Origin: Fragilaria crotonensis
Taxonomy: Eukaryota; Bacillariophyta; Fragilariophyceae; Fragilariales; Fragilariaceae
Assembly (NCBI GenBank): GCA_022925895.1
Contig: JAKSYS010000499.1
Location: 1 to 47,512 of the forward strand
Reading direction: 5' to 3'
DNA length: 47,512 bases
Position 1 is the first letter of the stretch. Each line of letters starts with the position of its first letter. The notes below the pieces were generated by a model that saw only the letters and a list, made by a program, of their open reading frames with translations, was not told the origin of the DNA and searched no databases. Positions 1 through 12,169 of this stretch are shown in pieces. A program made the position numbers and the translations under genes.

Positions 1-2250
1 TACTTGTATGTCCCAGTTTGTTCAGTATTGTCGAGAGGATTTTGGATTGCACTTGAAAGTTCTTCTTCATCGACTGAGAGTGCTGGGAGTAAGTATCGCA
101 TTGCTGGTCCGTATGTGGTTCTGTGAAGCGTGATAACATCTTGTGGGGTAAGGCGAGGGTTGGGTGAGTGTGCAAAGTCATCTGCTTTCTTCTTGAGAAC
201 CATCAGTTGGGTCGCGAAGTCGCCATCCGGAGAGAGATATACGCCAAGCAAACGGTTTGCTTTGTTAAGCGGCATGCGTTTGATAGTTGTAAGTGCAGCG
301 TCAGTTCCTTGTGTTGAGAGTCGCAGTTCTTGATCGATGGAGCTGATGGGAGCGAGATGGGGTCGTCCTTTTTCCCAAGTCCAAGCCATAACATACCAGG
401 AGCATTTTTGAAGATTAAGTGATCCGCCGGAATAGAAGAGAAGTTTTTCCCATGTTTGAGCGATAGTTGAAAGAGTTTCTGTCAGTGAGCTCAGTGTGTG
501 TGTCCCTGTGTCCGTAAAGCCAAGCAAAGTGTCGTCCACGAAGGCGTCCACGAGCCGGGTGTGGATGCTGTCGGAGTCTGGTGATTGGAATGTCATTCTT
601 TGTTGCGTGACTCGGTCCAGTGTGTTCATGAGCGTGACAACCAGGGTCAGCCAGACTGCCGGAGAGGCGCCGCTTCCCTGACCAGTGCCAAACAAGGGAG
701 AGTCTTGTGTCCCCTGATAGTTGTCGTCTGAGATGCCGTGGATTGCTTTGACTGTGTACTTCATGTGTTGGAGAACTGATGCATGTGTGCGTATTGCGTT
801 TGTTGGCATACCGCATCGGCGGGCGGCAAGCATGCCAAGGGCGACTATGATACGGTCGTAGCAGGCTGACGAATCGTTGTCGAATCTTGCAAGATTGTGT
901 TTCAGAGTTCTGGCTGCAGAGATCCGTGGTCAGTTCGGTGAGCATAATGGGATCCATTGCAGTTTGTCTAGGTACGTATCAGTGTTGGCCGTCATTGAGG
1001 AGCGAGTGTTTGTCTGCATGTCTTACCAGGCGTGAGCCCCATTGGATTTTGAGAAAGAAGTTTAGATCAGCTTCAAAGAGGTGACTGATTCTGAGACGTG
1101 TAACTTTTGGTTGTCCTTGGTCCTCTTCTATCATAATATTCATGGCGTTGCACCATCTGTTGAGCGTTATTCCCTTGTCAAGGGTGAGTTGAAGGAACTT
1201 TGTGAGGGTGGAAAGGAGTATTTTGTTTTGGATGAGAGCCTTGTAGTGGCCCAGGTGTCGGCCGGAGGGAGATGTTGACGTCTTTTCTTTCCATTTGAGA
1301 AATCCGCGATGTACGTCCTGTGATGTGATCTTGGTTGAATTTTTTGGCAGGTGTTTGATGTGGTCAGGTATGATAAACGACGTCAGAAACTCCCGGAGAA
1401 GTTCGTCGTTTCCATGCCAGTCTGGAGGAATATTGCCTTCGAGGAGAGAGGCGGCTTCGTCTGACAGACTGGAGAAAGTGAGCTGATCATGTATCTTTCC
1501 GTGGCCACAAGGAGATACTGCGGCGGCCCGAAAATGTTCTCGGTTAAATCGTAAAAGATTGGTTTCAGTGAGGCTTGGTCGAGGATTGAATCCCACTGAA
1601 TATCATTGGCTGGAGCGGTTGCGAGAAATTCTTGGAAGTTGTGCGGTATATCTTTATCTTGTTTGTGGTGGGGTACAAGGAGTCTGCTAAGGCTGCCCGC
1701 AGAGCTCGGTTTTACTGTTGCTCGGATATTGGCGTACTTCAATCTGCACTGTTCCGACTTAGTGGTGTTGGTGACCACCTTTGCCTTTTGCTCTGATTCC
1801 TTTTGTGTTGAAGGGTCCCGATCGTTTATGTACGTGGCGAGTAAGTCGGTGTAGCATCTGTATCTCAGCTCGAGGGACTTGCTTTGACTTGTTTTGAGAT
1901 TCTGTTGCGCAAGTTTGAGTTGTGTGTGTATCTCCGAGATTGGAAGTGGGATGTCGAGGACGAAAGGGAGTACGAAGGTTGGTCGTGTTGTTGGGTTTGC
2001 GTTTCAATTTTTCGGAGTATGTGGTGATAGTCTGCCGAGTGTGTTTTTTCCCGAAGTCGAAGGTGCCAGTAGCGGTATATCAGGCCATCGTTGCGCAGTT
2101 TTGGAGACCATTCGTATGGTTTTGTTGGTCTTTTGAGTAGGTCTTCTGCGTGTTTCATGGCCCATCCTTGGTCTGAATCCCATTTTTCCAGATGTTTTTG
2201 AAGGGTTGGGATGGACATGTGGTCTTTTGTAGTACTGACCAGTTTATCCA
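1..2250 (-). pseudogene. LINE-A reverse transcriptase domain (frameshifted)
   Basis: The domain is read on the minus strand over several frames. A segment near 1,250-1,290 gives TSPSGRHLGHYKAL, the conserved N-terminal RT motif of this family. Near 850-900 the frame gives NDSSACYDRI (palm motif A with its aspartates). Near 670-700 it gives GTGQGSGASPAVW, and near 515-555 it gives AFVDDT (the catalytic YxDD-type box). The thumb LLGVYLSPDGDF lies near 210-280. These motifs fall in three different frames, so at least three indels have accumulated. LINE-B holds equivalents of each (NYDATACYDRI, GTGQGSGNSP, GYVDDS). The domain would reverse-transcribe the element RNA at the nicked target. It is not functional as read here. 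Confidence 0.85.
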
Positions 2251-2251
2251 G

Positions 2252-3420
2252 TCATTGCGTCATGTTGTGTTCGGCATCATATTCCAACATTGCATCATTA
2301 TATGTTGCAACGGCTTCAGGATTTCCTGTCTTCAATGATCGGGATGATGCCGGCGATATGGCCCGTGGTGCAACAGAGAAGTTGTTCGGGATTAAGATCA
2401 ACAAAGAGGCCGCGATGATCCGATTGAGGGCCATCGATGTAGGATAGGGACCCCGCCGACTGAAGGGATTGGTGTACTTGAGGGCATCCAAATATGTGGT
2501 CAATGCGACGATGCGAGGAGCCGATGTACGTGGACGGGGATGGAGCTCTTTCATGGAGATCGATGAGTTCGCACTCGGAGATAAACCTTTGAAGGTCAGT
2601 ATCATCGTGGAGGCTTCCATTTGAATCCATCATGATAAGTATGGCGTGTCCTCGTGACTGCGACTTGGATGGCTTTGGTGAGGTCGGTGAGAAGAAGTTT
2701 CCTTGGTTGTGGTTTTTTTATCCCCAAGCCGCGGTGATGTTCGTATTCGCGACTGAACGTGCTGCCAATGGGAGATGATTGGATACTGCCTTTGCACACT
2801 CTGTATGCGGTAAAAACTGTGAGAAAGCGTTCTTCCTGTCCGCGGAAGCTAAGAGAGCTCCATCTGCCGAGGCCGGTTGGGTCTTGATGTGGTTCACCGA
2901 ATGCCATCGGAACCATGGACTTTAGCGCCATTGTAAGTGTACCTTCGGCTTGAAAGGTTTCGGTTTCTGGGACCGGGTCAATGTCGGGGACGGGGGAGCT
3001 AAAGGAGATTTTGTAATGGTGGTATTGTTTTCTTGATTGTTGCTTGGTGTAGTGATTGTCTGAGATGGTCGTGTGACCATGCGGTATTTGTTTCCGCCTT
3101 GCCGATGATGTCGGCCCAGATGGAGGTGGTATGCGTAGTCTTCTCCAGTTGTGGAATATGTCAAACCCTTCACGTTTTGAAAGAACACGCGAATACTTGA
3201 TGGATCCCTTTCGTGTAGTATAGAGTCTCCATATGAGGCATGGAGGTCAATATCTGGGGTTTGGCGGAGCGTGCTTCTACCAGGACAGATGTTGCGTGGT
3301 GTGTGTAGGAGGGTTTCGGCGGTCGGGTTTGGAAGTTGTGGCGGTGCGGGGGTCACTTTCGTCTTCGGATGTTGGTGATGTGGTTGCTTCATGCGTGTGT
3401 GTGACATCTATTAACTTATT
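2252..3420 (-). pseudogene. LINE-A APE-like endonuclease (frameshifted)
   Basis: ORF2 appears to open just after the ORF1 stop. IRVFFQNVKGL (near 3,150-3,200) is the start of the endonuclease/exonuclease/phosphatase fold. DIIGKAETNTAW follows in another frame near 3,080-3,110. FLTVFTAYRVC lies near 2,790-2,830 and the DL...I helix near 2,660. MMDSNGS near 2,620 stands where GDFNE-type metal-binding residues are expected, and STYIGSSHRRIDHIFG near 2,500-2,540 is the C-terminal TYxxGxxRIDxxF signature, followed by SDHRGLFVDL. This nuclease would nick target DNA to prime reverse transcription. At least two frameshifts separate the motifs. Confidence 0.8.
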
Positions 3421-3434
3421 TACTTGTTCTGTCA

Positions 3435-4457
3435 TTATGTTTCCCCGTCGTCAGGTGTGCGAGGGTTGTTGTATTGGGCACTTGTATCCTGATCGGATGG
3501 GGGAGATGGGGGGTTAAGGTTTTTTCTGATCATGTCAGTGTTAGCAGGTTCTCGTGATTTGCGTTTGTTTTTCTTTTTGACCGGTGACGTCGCTGCGAGA
3601 GACGAAAAGGTATCAGTTTCCGTTGTTTGTGTGGACATAGTGTCCTCATAGCCCTGATGATTGCTATCAGCGTCAGAGTTGTATGAGACATCGGGTATTG
3701 AGGCGTCGGGTTGGATGGGAGCAGTGTCTGTGCTTGGAGCCGAAGGAGCCGTGAGTTGTCAAATCAATAGCATCATTCTGGCAAATCCTTCCTGTTGTGC
3801 TTGTGCTTGAAGTCGTGCCGCCTCTTGCCTTAACTCGTTTCTTAGAACCGTAAGTTGTTCTGTGGTGTGCTCAGTTAGTTGCTGGACATCCGCCGCCGTT
3901 TTTTCCACCAGAGTCAAAGTAATGAGTGCTCATTCGTTGACTTGCGCTAGATCTGCTTGGTGCTGTGTAAGTGCTTGTTGGTGTCATCTGATATTGGCCT
4001 CTATTTCCGCGAATTTGTTTTGAGTTGTCATGGATTTCGTCATTTGAGAGTGTGTTGTTGCCGTTTCATCTGTCATGTCGACCTCCTGAATTGGATCCAT
4101 GGCTTTGTGGTTTAGCTTTTTCGCCGTGTTATCAGCCATTGCTGACTTGGGGTATGTGTGCTGTGGCTGGAGGATTGCATGTGGAAAGAGAGGCGGTTTT
4201 GATGTCAGCGGTTTGTTAGATGATGTGGGGGGTTTATATCAGATGGGTAGTGTTCCATCAGGACTTCTTACTGACGCTGGAGCATTTTCCCAGACAGTGG
4301 AAGTGCTTTGCTTTTGAATTAACGCGAGATTGTTGTGAACCGCTGCGGTGGGGACATAGATTGCTTGTGGTGGACTTGCTTCTCGAATGAGGCTGGTGAA
4401 GTCTGCTTCTCGTTGGTTGAATGTGGATATGCTTTCTTTATATGCAGCAAAGCGATG
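3435..4457 (-). pseudogene. LINE-A ORF1, C-terminal part with four in-frame TGA codons
   Basis: A single minus-strand frame runs 341 codons from the LINE-B junction (4457) to a TAA at 3435-3437 with no frameshift and no internal TAA or TAG. It does contain TGA at 4239-4241, 3984-3986, 3930-3932 and 3759-3761. The protein starts FAAYKESISTFNQREADF, then has a Pro/Ser-rich stretch, a predicted coiled coil rich in Gln/Glu/Ala (about 4,030-3,770) and a basic patch KKKNKRKSR near 3,560. That layout resembles the coiled-coil, nucleic-acid-binding ORF1 proteins of non-LTR elements. At 4457 it joins, in frame, the LINE-A ORF1 sequence that ends at 14,095. The stops could be CGA-to-TGA decay or, less likely, recoding. 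Confidence 0.75.
4437..4457 (+). repeat. Target-site duplication, left copy (LINE-B into LINE-A)
   Basis: These 21 bases match 14,075-14,095 at 20 of 21 positions (C at 4453, A at 14,091). They encode the minus-strand residues FAAYK in both copies. They directly flank the plus-strand LINE-B, as expected for target-primed insertion. Confidence 0.85.
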
Positions 4458-4821
4458 CGGAGTTATTGACATTGTGGCTACCACTTCAGTTGCCACGAAT
4501 GGGAAGTACAAGATTTTGGTTCAAAAACATCAGTTCTATCGTGTCCGTAAAAATAATCGCTAATCTTCCCGGATGGTATGAAGAATATGTACCCGAAGAC
4601 GCCAAAATGGTTAACAGACAATTCCCCGAGCTCCTGAAATGCCCCATTATTCTCCGACGGTTGTTCAAGTGGTGATAATACATATATGTCCGCAAGTGTA
4701 AACACAGCTATGTCTTATCCGATGACAATCTTTGAGTTTGAAGCCGATAACCTGCAATTGCAAGGAATGGTTAGATAGCTCCAGCGATGCAGCGTGATCT
4801 CTGACAGATGAAAACATTACA

Positions 4822-6120
4822 TGGGCCCAACGAGTCAGGAAAAGTCCAAGGTCCACTTCTGAGTGCACGGACACTCGATCCTTTTCTCAAAGCACCGCCC
4901 CAGATGATGATTATGTATCGGACTTAGCTTCTAGCAGAGCAGAAGTGGAAGAACTCAAAAGGCGAGTACAACAATACGAACAAACAAATGAGCAACAACA
5001 GCGCGAATTCGAACGTCAGACAGAACAACAGCGACAAGCCATGGAAGCCAAATTATCGGAGAAAACTCTGGAACTTGAGAGGATCGCTGATATTCACTGA
5101 CTGGAAATTGAACAAAAAGCAATACAGCAACACAGAGACATGGAACGACAGGCTGAAGAGCAACGGCGTGAGATGGAACGACAACAAGCTGAAGAGCAAC
5201 GACGCGAGATGGAACATCAGCTCACGCTTCAACGTCAGGAATTTGAACGTCGAGTGGAGAGACAGCGACAAGAAATGGAGGATTGATTATCTCGTCAGTT
5301 AAGGGAAGCAATTTCAGATACTCAACGACAGCAACAAGAGTCAGCGACACCTTCTTATCATGATCAAGAGTTCAAGGATTTTTTGACCAATAACAATCGA
5401 CAGATGCAAATGCTTACGGAAATGGTTATGCAAATGATGGGTTCGTCAGCAGAAGCACACATCCCGACCCAACAACGTAATATCCCAGGACTAGCAGTAT
5501 TTAAGATGGATGATTCTGACGACGACGAGAGTTATTTTCAGCACAGCTCGATAGCTCCTACAGGTGGTGAGACGACAAGAAAGCGTCGCAACACTCGAAC
5601 TTCCCCGCGTAAGACACAGGTGATGAGTGGTCGGATTTTTCATAGTGCACGGCCCCCTGATACGCAGCCTCCCGTGCCTGAAGCAACAACCGGGACGACT
5701 CAATCTGTGAATCCTTCATTCTTTGACAGAGACCAGTCGACTCCCTCACCAGCCTTGTATCCTCAAGATCCTCCGAGCCCATTGTATCCGGATCATCCCG
5801 ATCACCCACTCCATGAATGTCATCCAGAATTGTCCTTGGATTTGAGTGGTTTAGTGGCAGCAGATGCGAACCAGTCACCACCCCGTGCGTTACACTTCGA
5901 ATCCAGACCTGTGGAACTTAACGATACGGACATGAGTGATGATTTCTTACACGATATTCAAGAACAGCATTCCACTCAAGTGCAACCAATTTCGACACCG
6001 AGCGCCGAACTCCACGCAGAGTTGGAGATCGCGGCGATACTTCCCACACAGAGGCCGGAGAGTCCTCCAAATTCAATCCGCCGCAATGATGAGCGCGGTA
6101 CGATTATTACACAGAGGTAA
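4822..6120 (+). pseudogene. LINE-B ORF1 coiled-coil protein (two internal TGA)
   Basis: One frame runs to TAA 6118-6120 and is broken only by TGA at 5098-5100 and 5284-5286; a further TGA at 4795-4797 limits it upstream. The first part, after TAPDDDYVSDL, is an almost pure Glu/Gln/Arg coiled coil (repeats of EEQRREMERQQ type, about 4,930-5,350). Then comes an acidic DDSDDDES stretch, a basic KRRNTRTSPRK patch near 5,580, and a Pro/Ser-rich tail. The coiled coil followed by a basic patch parallels LINE-A ORF1, which suggests an RNA-binding, self-assembling chaperone role by analogy. The start codon is not resolved. The end overlaps the probable ORF2 start (6086) by about 30 bases. Confidence 0.7.
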
Positions 6121-7202
6121 TGGGTCAAACGATGATAGTAGAGCACACGATAGGTTACAGATTGCAAAGGCCGAATGGAGAAAAATCTTTACTCAGGAGA
6201 TGCATAATTCAGCTAAGTCGCACGTGAATCGGGAGGTTTTTCTTACGCAAGCTAATCAACAGACAAATGTGTTTAGGGGAGATGAATTACTGCAAAAAGG
6301 TGATGACATCTTTCGGGTATACGGGTCGAATGTGAATGGTTTTCAAATTGATCGAATGGGTGGACAATTTGATGTTTTCTACAAGGTTCTTAAAGAAATA
6401 CAGGCCGATGTCTCATGCGGGCAAGAGCATAACCTCGATACCACAAAGTCTCAAGTACGCAGTGTTCTGTATCATACAGCTCAACAACATTGGACACGGA
6501 CACGGATAAGTTTTGGTACGACACCAACCAAGTTCCAGAGGCTATATAAACCCGGAGGCACATTTCTTATTACCATGGGAGATGCGTCTAGTCAAGTGCA
6601 ACATCGTTTTGTAGACAAATGGGGCCGATGGGTAAGTCAATCGTTTTTGGGAAGCGCTGGGCGTCTTGTTACTATCGTTTCAGCATACCAGGTTGTGACA
6701 GATAACCCGACGATGGGGTTGACCACTGCAGCGGCACAACAACACAGTTTGCTCCTGAATATGCAAGATTCAGTAATACATCCTCGAAGAGCGTTCAGGC
6801 GCGATTTACAGCAGTATCTGATAGAATGTAAAAATGCCGGTCATGAGTTATTGGTTATGGGAGATTTCAATGAGGTTATTGGCGAAACGGCTGATGGTAT
6901 GATCGCAGTTATGCAATCTGTAGGTTTGATTGATATCATGAGACGACAACATGTACAACATCTTCCACCTACATATGCACGGGGAAAAAAAGTGTTAAGA
7001 CTATGTTTTGGGAACACAACTTGTGGCAGACGCGGTATGTAAAGCCGGTTATGAACCCTTTAATGCAAGGTTCACGACAGATCATCGATCGTACTTTATC
7101 GATCTCTCGATTACGAAATTATTTGGGATGCCACTTCAACCTTTGTCTGCATTGGAACCGCGAATACTGAAATCTAACAATTTACATCAAGTCACGGCAT
7201 GA
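6086..7202 (+). pseudogene. LINE-B APE-like endonuclease
   Basis: From ATG 6086 the frame gives DIFRVYGSNVNGFQ (fold start, near 6,305), ADVSCGQEHNLD (QEhN-type metal site, near 6,400), LVTIVSAYQV (near 6,665) and ELLVMGDFNEVIG (near 6,850; GDFNE catalytic motif). Near 6,980 PPTYARGKK begins the C-terminal motif. An A-run (6,991-6,997) then shifts the frame; in the new frame DYVLGTQLVADAV is preceded by a TAA where a sense codon is expected, and TTDHRSYFIDL ends the domain near 7,110. The APE nuclease nicks DNA for target-primed reverse transcription. One frameshift and one stop inactivate it. Confidence 0.82.
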
Positions 7203-10200
7203 TGATATATTCGGATAAAATATCACATATTACAGCAACATAACGTGTTTCGAAGGGTTGAGCGATTGCTGATTTTGGGGGAACCGCCACTTGTTTGCGG
7301 AACGACTTGATAAAGATGTGGTCGAAGCTAGTCTTGCGGCGGAAAAGTCTATTCGCAGATATGGTGAACCGCAATGGTCAGTAGAGCTGCACCGCGCGAG
7401 GAAAAAGATCCAGGTACTTAAAAATGCTTGTCGATGGCTAAGACCCAGATTGATAATGAAGAGCACATTCGAATTGAGTGGACAAATTTGAATGATACTG
7501 AGCAGCCACCCCGGAATGAATGAGAATGTATACAACAACTTCGACAGTCAGAGCAACAAGTTCGGGAAATTGTCAATGGAAGTTTTGAAAGGCGAGAACA
7601 AGAGAGACTCCATCGGATTCAAGATCTTCAGACATCAGGTTCGGCGTCCGATCGTACTCAAGCCAAAATACTGCGTCAAATTCATGCTGCCGAAGCCAAA
7701 AATAGAGTTTATGCGAAGTTGAGATCTCTCCGAATGGTTAATGAACGAACTGGCGTTTCTCGTATAGAAATACCACTGCACCCAGACCAAGATCCGAAGA
7801 CATGTTCGGAATGGCAACAAATTGATGTTCCGACGGAGGTGCTTGAACAGTTACGACGTCGAAATCAAAAGCATTTTGGACAGGCAGCTGGGACCCCATT
7901 TACAGTTCCTCCGCTTAGTCACCAGTTGGGTTACAGAGGAGATGGAGAGTCCGCAGATCAAATTCTTTAGGGCAATTATCAATACCCTGCGGGATTAGAC
8001 GACAATGTTCAGAAATTTCTTTCTCATTTAAGAATCACTGACAAATTGGCGCAAATACCAGTATTCCCAACTATCGCCGAGCAGGATTACGTAGGCAAAT
8101 TAAAGGCCTGGCGCAAATCGACAGTGACATCTCCTTCACGGATGCATTTGGGACACTATAAAGCAATGATATCGAAACACTTGTACTCCAATATTCCAGA
8201 TGTCGAGAGTGACGAGCATAAGGCCCTTTGAGAGGAGTTGGATTTTAAACAGAGCGAAACTCTGCGAGTACACTTGATATTAATGAACTATGCCTTGGAG
8301 CGCGGTTATTCTTACCAGCAACGGTGGCAAACAGTTGCAAATTCAGTGTTATTTAAAGAGCCGGGAAATATTCGAATCCACAGGACACGCATCATTCATA
8401 TTTATGAGGCTGATTATAATCTGATGTTGGGATTAAAGTGGCGATCGGCATTACTTCAGGCTGAAGCATTTGCACAGTTAAACAGTGGTCAGTTCGGTTC
8501 ACATCCAAAGCATAATGCGATGGACCCTGTATTTGTCGAAGAACTTCAACTCCTCGAGCTCTCGCGGGTTACCAGGAAGACACTTGCACTCACCAATTAT
8601 GATGCTACGGCATGTTACGATAGAATCATCCCAAACTTGGCGATGATAGCAAGTCGGAAATTTGGAGTGTCGGAGACGGTTACAAGCTCTAATGCACGCA
8701 CGCTCGAAAAGACGGACTATCAGATTCGCACAGATGTGGGTCTCGCTACCGAGGGATATCACCACTCAGAGGACCACCCCATATATGGTACTGGACAAGG
8801 AAGTGGCAATTCCCCTGTCATTTGGTGTTTTATATCAAGCATTCTGTACGATTGTTACGAAGAACTAGCAAGCACAGCTCAGTATCGCACTCCGGATAAC
8901 CAAAGGGAAATGGAATTGGGAATGATTGGATACGTCGATGATTCGAATGGACAAACAAATTGTTTTAATAACATCGAGACGACTGCGACTGCACAGGAAG
9001 TTATGCATAAGATGCAGAAAAATGCAAATGTATGGTCACAGTTGTGAAGTGTGTCGGGTGGAGCGTTGGAGTTGACAAAATGCTCATACCATATTGTTCA
9101 CTGGAAATTTGCCACATCTGGGGCTCCGGTGTTGTGTAATGATCGGGAACAGTTTGGCGGCGTGGTTGTGTCCGATGTGGTAACACCTGGAAGACTACGA
9201 ACTGCAGTATTTGGCTCCATACGAGGCTCACAAAACTCTGGGTCACTATAAAGAGCCGGCAGGAACCCAAACCACTCAGTATCGGAAACTGTGGGAAAAG
9301 AGCAATGCATTAACCTCGTTTCTCTGGATTAATCACATTACGCGAGGAGAGGCATGGACATTCTACGTTTCGACGTATCTCCCAAGTGTTTCTTATCCGT
9401 TGGCAAACTCTCACTTTACGGAACCTCAGTTGACGAAATTACAAAAGCGAGCAATGAACATTTTGTTTGCGAAGTGTGGCTTTAACAGAAATACCAAACG
9501 AGAAGTACTATTTGGTCCTCTCGAATTGGGGGTGCAGATTTCAGGCGGCTGTACGACCAACAAGGAATTGGTCAGATCACAACATTCTTACGTCACTGGA
9601 GAACACGAACACTTGTGGGTGATCTGTTACAAATGGTCCTCGAAAGGTGGAATTATGCCGCTGGTCTATCGGTTTCGATCCTCGTGGATACTTCTTCTTG
9701 TAAACTTCCACATCTGGAATCAAAATGGATTGCTTCGCTGCGAGATTATTTGCACAGTGTTGGAGCATCGATTCAGGTTGACGCGGACGGGATTCCTCCT
9801 TTGGAACGAGAAAATGATGATTACATTATGGAAAGAGTTGTGCGGTCTCGACAATTCCAGGCATCCGAAATTCGGAAAATAAATTACTGCCGCTTGTATC
9901 TCCAAGCGGTTACGCTGTCGGATTTGGCTACCATCACAGGTGACGTTCTTGACAATTCAAAGTTGAGTGGTAATCCTTTGCTCCAGAGTAGTAGATCTCG
10001 ATGGAATGGGATACATCAAGAACAACCATCTCCACTTGAATGGAGACTGTGGCGGAAAGCTAATCGATTGTGGTCGAAGTCCTCGGGGAGGTTGGATGTC
10101 CCGCTGGGTCAGTGGTTGAGGAGATCGGAGAATATATATACTAAACTCTTCTTACATGTTTATCAGGTGTCTACTTCTAGGCAACTGCGTTTCATGTTGC

Positions 10201-10220
10201 TGGCCTCAAGGGCGGGCTGA
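7203..10220 (+). pseudogene. LINE-B reverse transcriptase
   Basis: The RT starts after a linker with broken frames (7,203-7,700). One frame from about 7,719 to 9,250 is interrupted by TAG 7968-7970, TGA 8229-8231 and TGA 9045-9047. Visible motifs are TSPSRMHLGHYKAM (near 8,130), LTNYDATACYDRI (near 8,595; catalytic Asp), YGTGQGSGNSPVIW (near 8,785), GYVDDSNG (near 8,930; catalytic Asp pair) and SGGALELTKCSYH (near 9,055). The thumb continues in a shifted frame (TLGHYKEPAG, near 9,233; LLFGPLELG-like near 9,510) and again in a third from about 9,615. The reading ends at 10,220, just before the LINE-C insertion. Confidence 0.85.
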
Positions 10221-10268
10221 TGTTGTAGTGGCGAGGTTAATTGACTGGTGGCTTGTACAGAGTACAGG

Positions 10269-10847
10269 TTAGTCGGAAAAGGGTGTGATAGTAGTGTCAC
10301 ACGCTGTGGTGGTGTAATACTGTCGGATGGGGACTTGTTGAGAGACCAGTGGAACAGACTGCAGTATGACTGTGACTGCAGTAGCCAGTGGGGCAGTATC
10401 TGGGATTGTTGTAGCATGCGGAAAGTAGCTGGACATGACTTGCTGCTTCGAACCTTTTGCTGTTGCATGCGACGTTGCTAGGCGAACAAGGCGTAGCCAG
10501 CGGTGTCTTTGTCTTAGGGGACGGAGTGGTCGAACTTCCAGAGGCATTGAAAAGTAGCTCTGAATTATCGGAGAGAATTTGTCCTTGATCGAGTACATGG
10601 TGGTGATCTCATGATGTAGATTTGCAAGGAGGATAGCGTTGCTGAGTTCGTTATTCTGATGAAGAGCATCATTGCGGCTCTTCCAAATGGCGAGAGAATA
10701 GTCCTGCAGGGCACGGATGGTCCCCGCTAGAAAGTTGTTGGTAGTAGCTGATGACGGGCTATCCGCTAGGGAGGTAAAGCGGAGAGTGCTGTCAGTAACA
10801 GCAGTTCCCACGAAGCACTGATGAGACCACGAAACAGATGCGGCCAA
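10269..10847 (-). pseudogene. LINE-C polyprotein C-terminus
   Basis: This frame continues from the RNase H-like reading after a frame change near 10,770-10,850. It contains SLAIWKSRNDALHQNN, matching WLELWKLRNSEVHGYD near the end of the LINE-B polyprotein. The match places it as the extreme C-terminal helical region of the same type of polyprotein. Its function is unknown. Confidence 0.6.
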
Positions 10848-12169
10848 CCGATAGCAGATTGAGATTTGACAGCTCGATCAATGGCCGTCTGGAAGCTTGG
10901 TACGCACGACGGAAGAGTCGGGTTCACCGTTGGGTTGAGGGTCCATTGTGTAATCGCACGGAAGATGGACATATTGCCCGCATTATTGCCCAGTGCTTTC
11001 TTGAGATTGGTAACCGCATCAAACCTTGAGATCATTGCCCGAGGGGAGCGACAACTTAGAAGATGAATGAAGTCTTCCGGAAGGGCACAATATGGGCATG
11101 CCCGGAGAGTGACGGACTGACCAGTCCCGTGTTGAGCTCTTTGAGCACCCAAGTTGAGCCAGTTATGGACCAGCTTAGACCGAGTCGAGGCTTTGTCGTT
11201 GCGGACACGATGTCCACAGAGAGAGAAGGCATCCCATGCTATTGTCTCCATTATTGCGTCAGTCCAGTTGTATTTGGTTTGAAGGAACGCTCTGTGTCGA
11301 CGTACGTTGATTGCATCACGTAGAAGAGGAATGTAGTTTGACGATACATGGTGGGATCCTAAAAAGATGGCTACCGGAAGATGTCGCAGGGAGGAGGAGC
11401 TTGATGGGGTACTTTCGCTATCTTCGTTGTTGCTGTGGTTTTGCAGATGGCTTGTCGTCATTTTTATACAACGTGCGTGCAATTTTTCCGAGAAAGGAAG
11501 TTTATCAAATTCGACGCTGGCATCTTGGTGGCTTTGCACAGCGCAGATGTGATACTTGCTGATGACGTCAGGAGCAGCCCGTAAAGTGCTCAAGAGGTCG
11601 GCGTTGTTGGCAAACCTCCGTTTTGGTATCATGTCTCTTATAGTGGCAACATCACGGATCGCACTTGTGTTGGCAAGACAGAGTTTGATTTTACATCGGA
11701 TGGTAAGACAGTGGTAATTGACGAACTCATCCAGATATAAGGACACTGATGCAATCGCAGTAGTAACGCTGCGTGAAGAGCTCTGGCATTTATGCCATCC
11801 AGTGACGGGTCCAGTGTTTAGAACGAGCTGCTCCCTTCCCGGAGCGCAGATGATCCATGAGAAAGCACCCCTTTGCTGTTTGGTTTCTCCAGAAGTTCCA
11901 ACGGTAATGGTACATTCAAGCTGAAGGTACTGGCGGAGGAGATGTTCAGCGTCACAAACTGCAAAATGAGCTGTCGAAATCAGGCGCTGTTCTGATGCTG
12001 GGAGTTGGTGGATCCAAGCTTGAAAGGACGTTGCTTGCACTTCCGGAAGCGAGAACAAGACAGTGGAACTGGATGCTCGGAAGGAGATCGGAGAATAGAA
12101 CTCTTCGCGTATCAATATTGCAACCGATTGGCGGTACGAGGAGCGACAGATGACTTCGTTGTATGTCAC
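10766..12169 (-). pseudogene. LINE-C RNase H-like domain lacking catalytic acids
   Basis: This uninterrupted reading frame of about 467 codons aligns with the LINE-B RNase H and C-terminal domains. Shared landmarks are GAFSW (GAFGW in LINE-B), SHQD (GHQDD), an IMETIAWDA/IMQTINWQA match, SKLVHNWL, and a Cys/His motif CPYCxxxxDFIHLLSC. All four acidic residues of the RNase H active site are substituted: GTDGS is GTSGE, the YRAE Glu is Val, the TDSQ Asp is Asn, and the final NVEAD Asp is Ile. The frame is nevertheless open, in contrast to its decayed neighbours. It is either an old fragment that stayed open by chance or a family whose RNase H is structural. The upstream start is not defined. Confidence 0.65.

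Larger units (their letters stand above)
1..4457 (-). mobile_element. LINE-A non-LTR retrotransposon, 3' portion (truncated by window edge)
   Basis: This minus-strand element carries, in its own 5'->3' order, the end of ORF1 (4457-3435), an APE-like endonuclease (about 3,400-2,300) and a reverse transcriptase (about 2,250-1). Its 5' half lies at 14,075-15,790; the two halves are separated by LINE-B. The coding frames carry several frameshifts, so the copy is dead. The RT thumb reaches position 1, so any RNase H and the 3' end lie outside the window. The clade is uncertain. The order endonuclease-RT-(RNase H) and the shared motifs with LINE-B (SPSGRHLGHYKA, GTGQGSGASP, FVDD) define it as a non-LTR retrotransposon rather than a copia or gypsy element. 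Confidence 0.85.
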
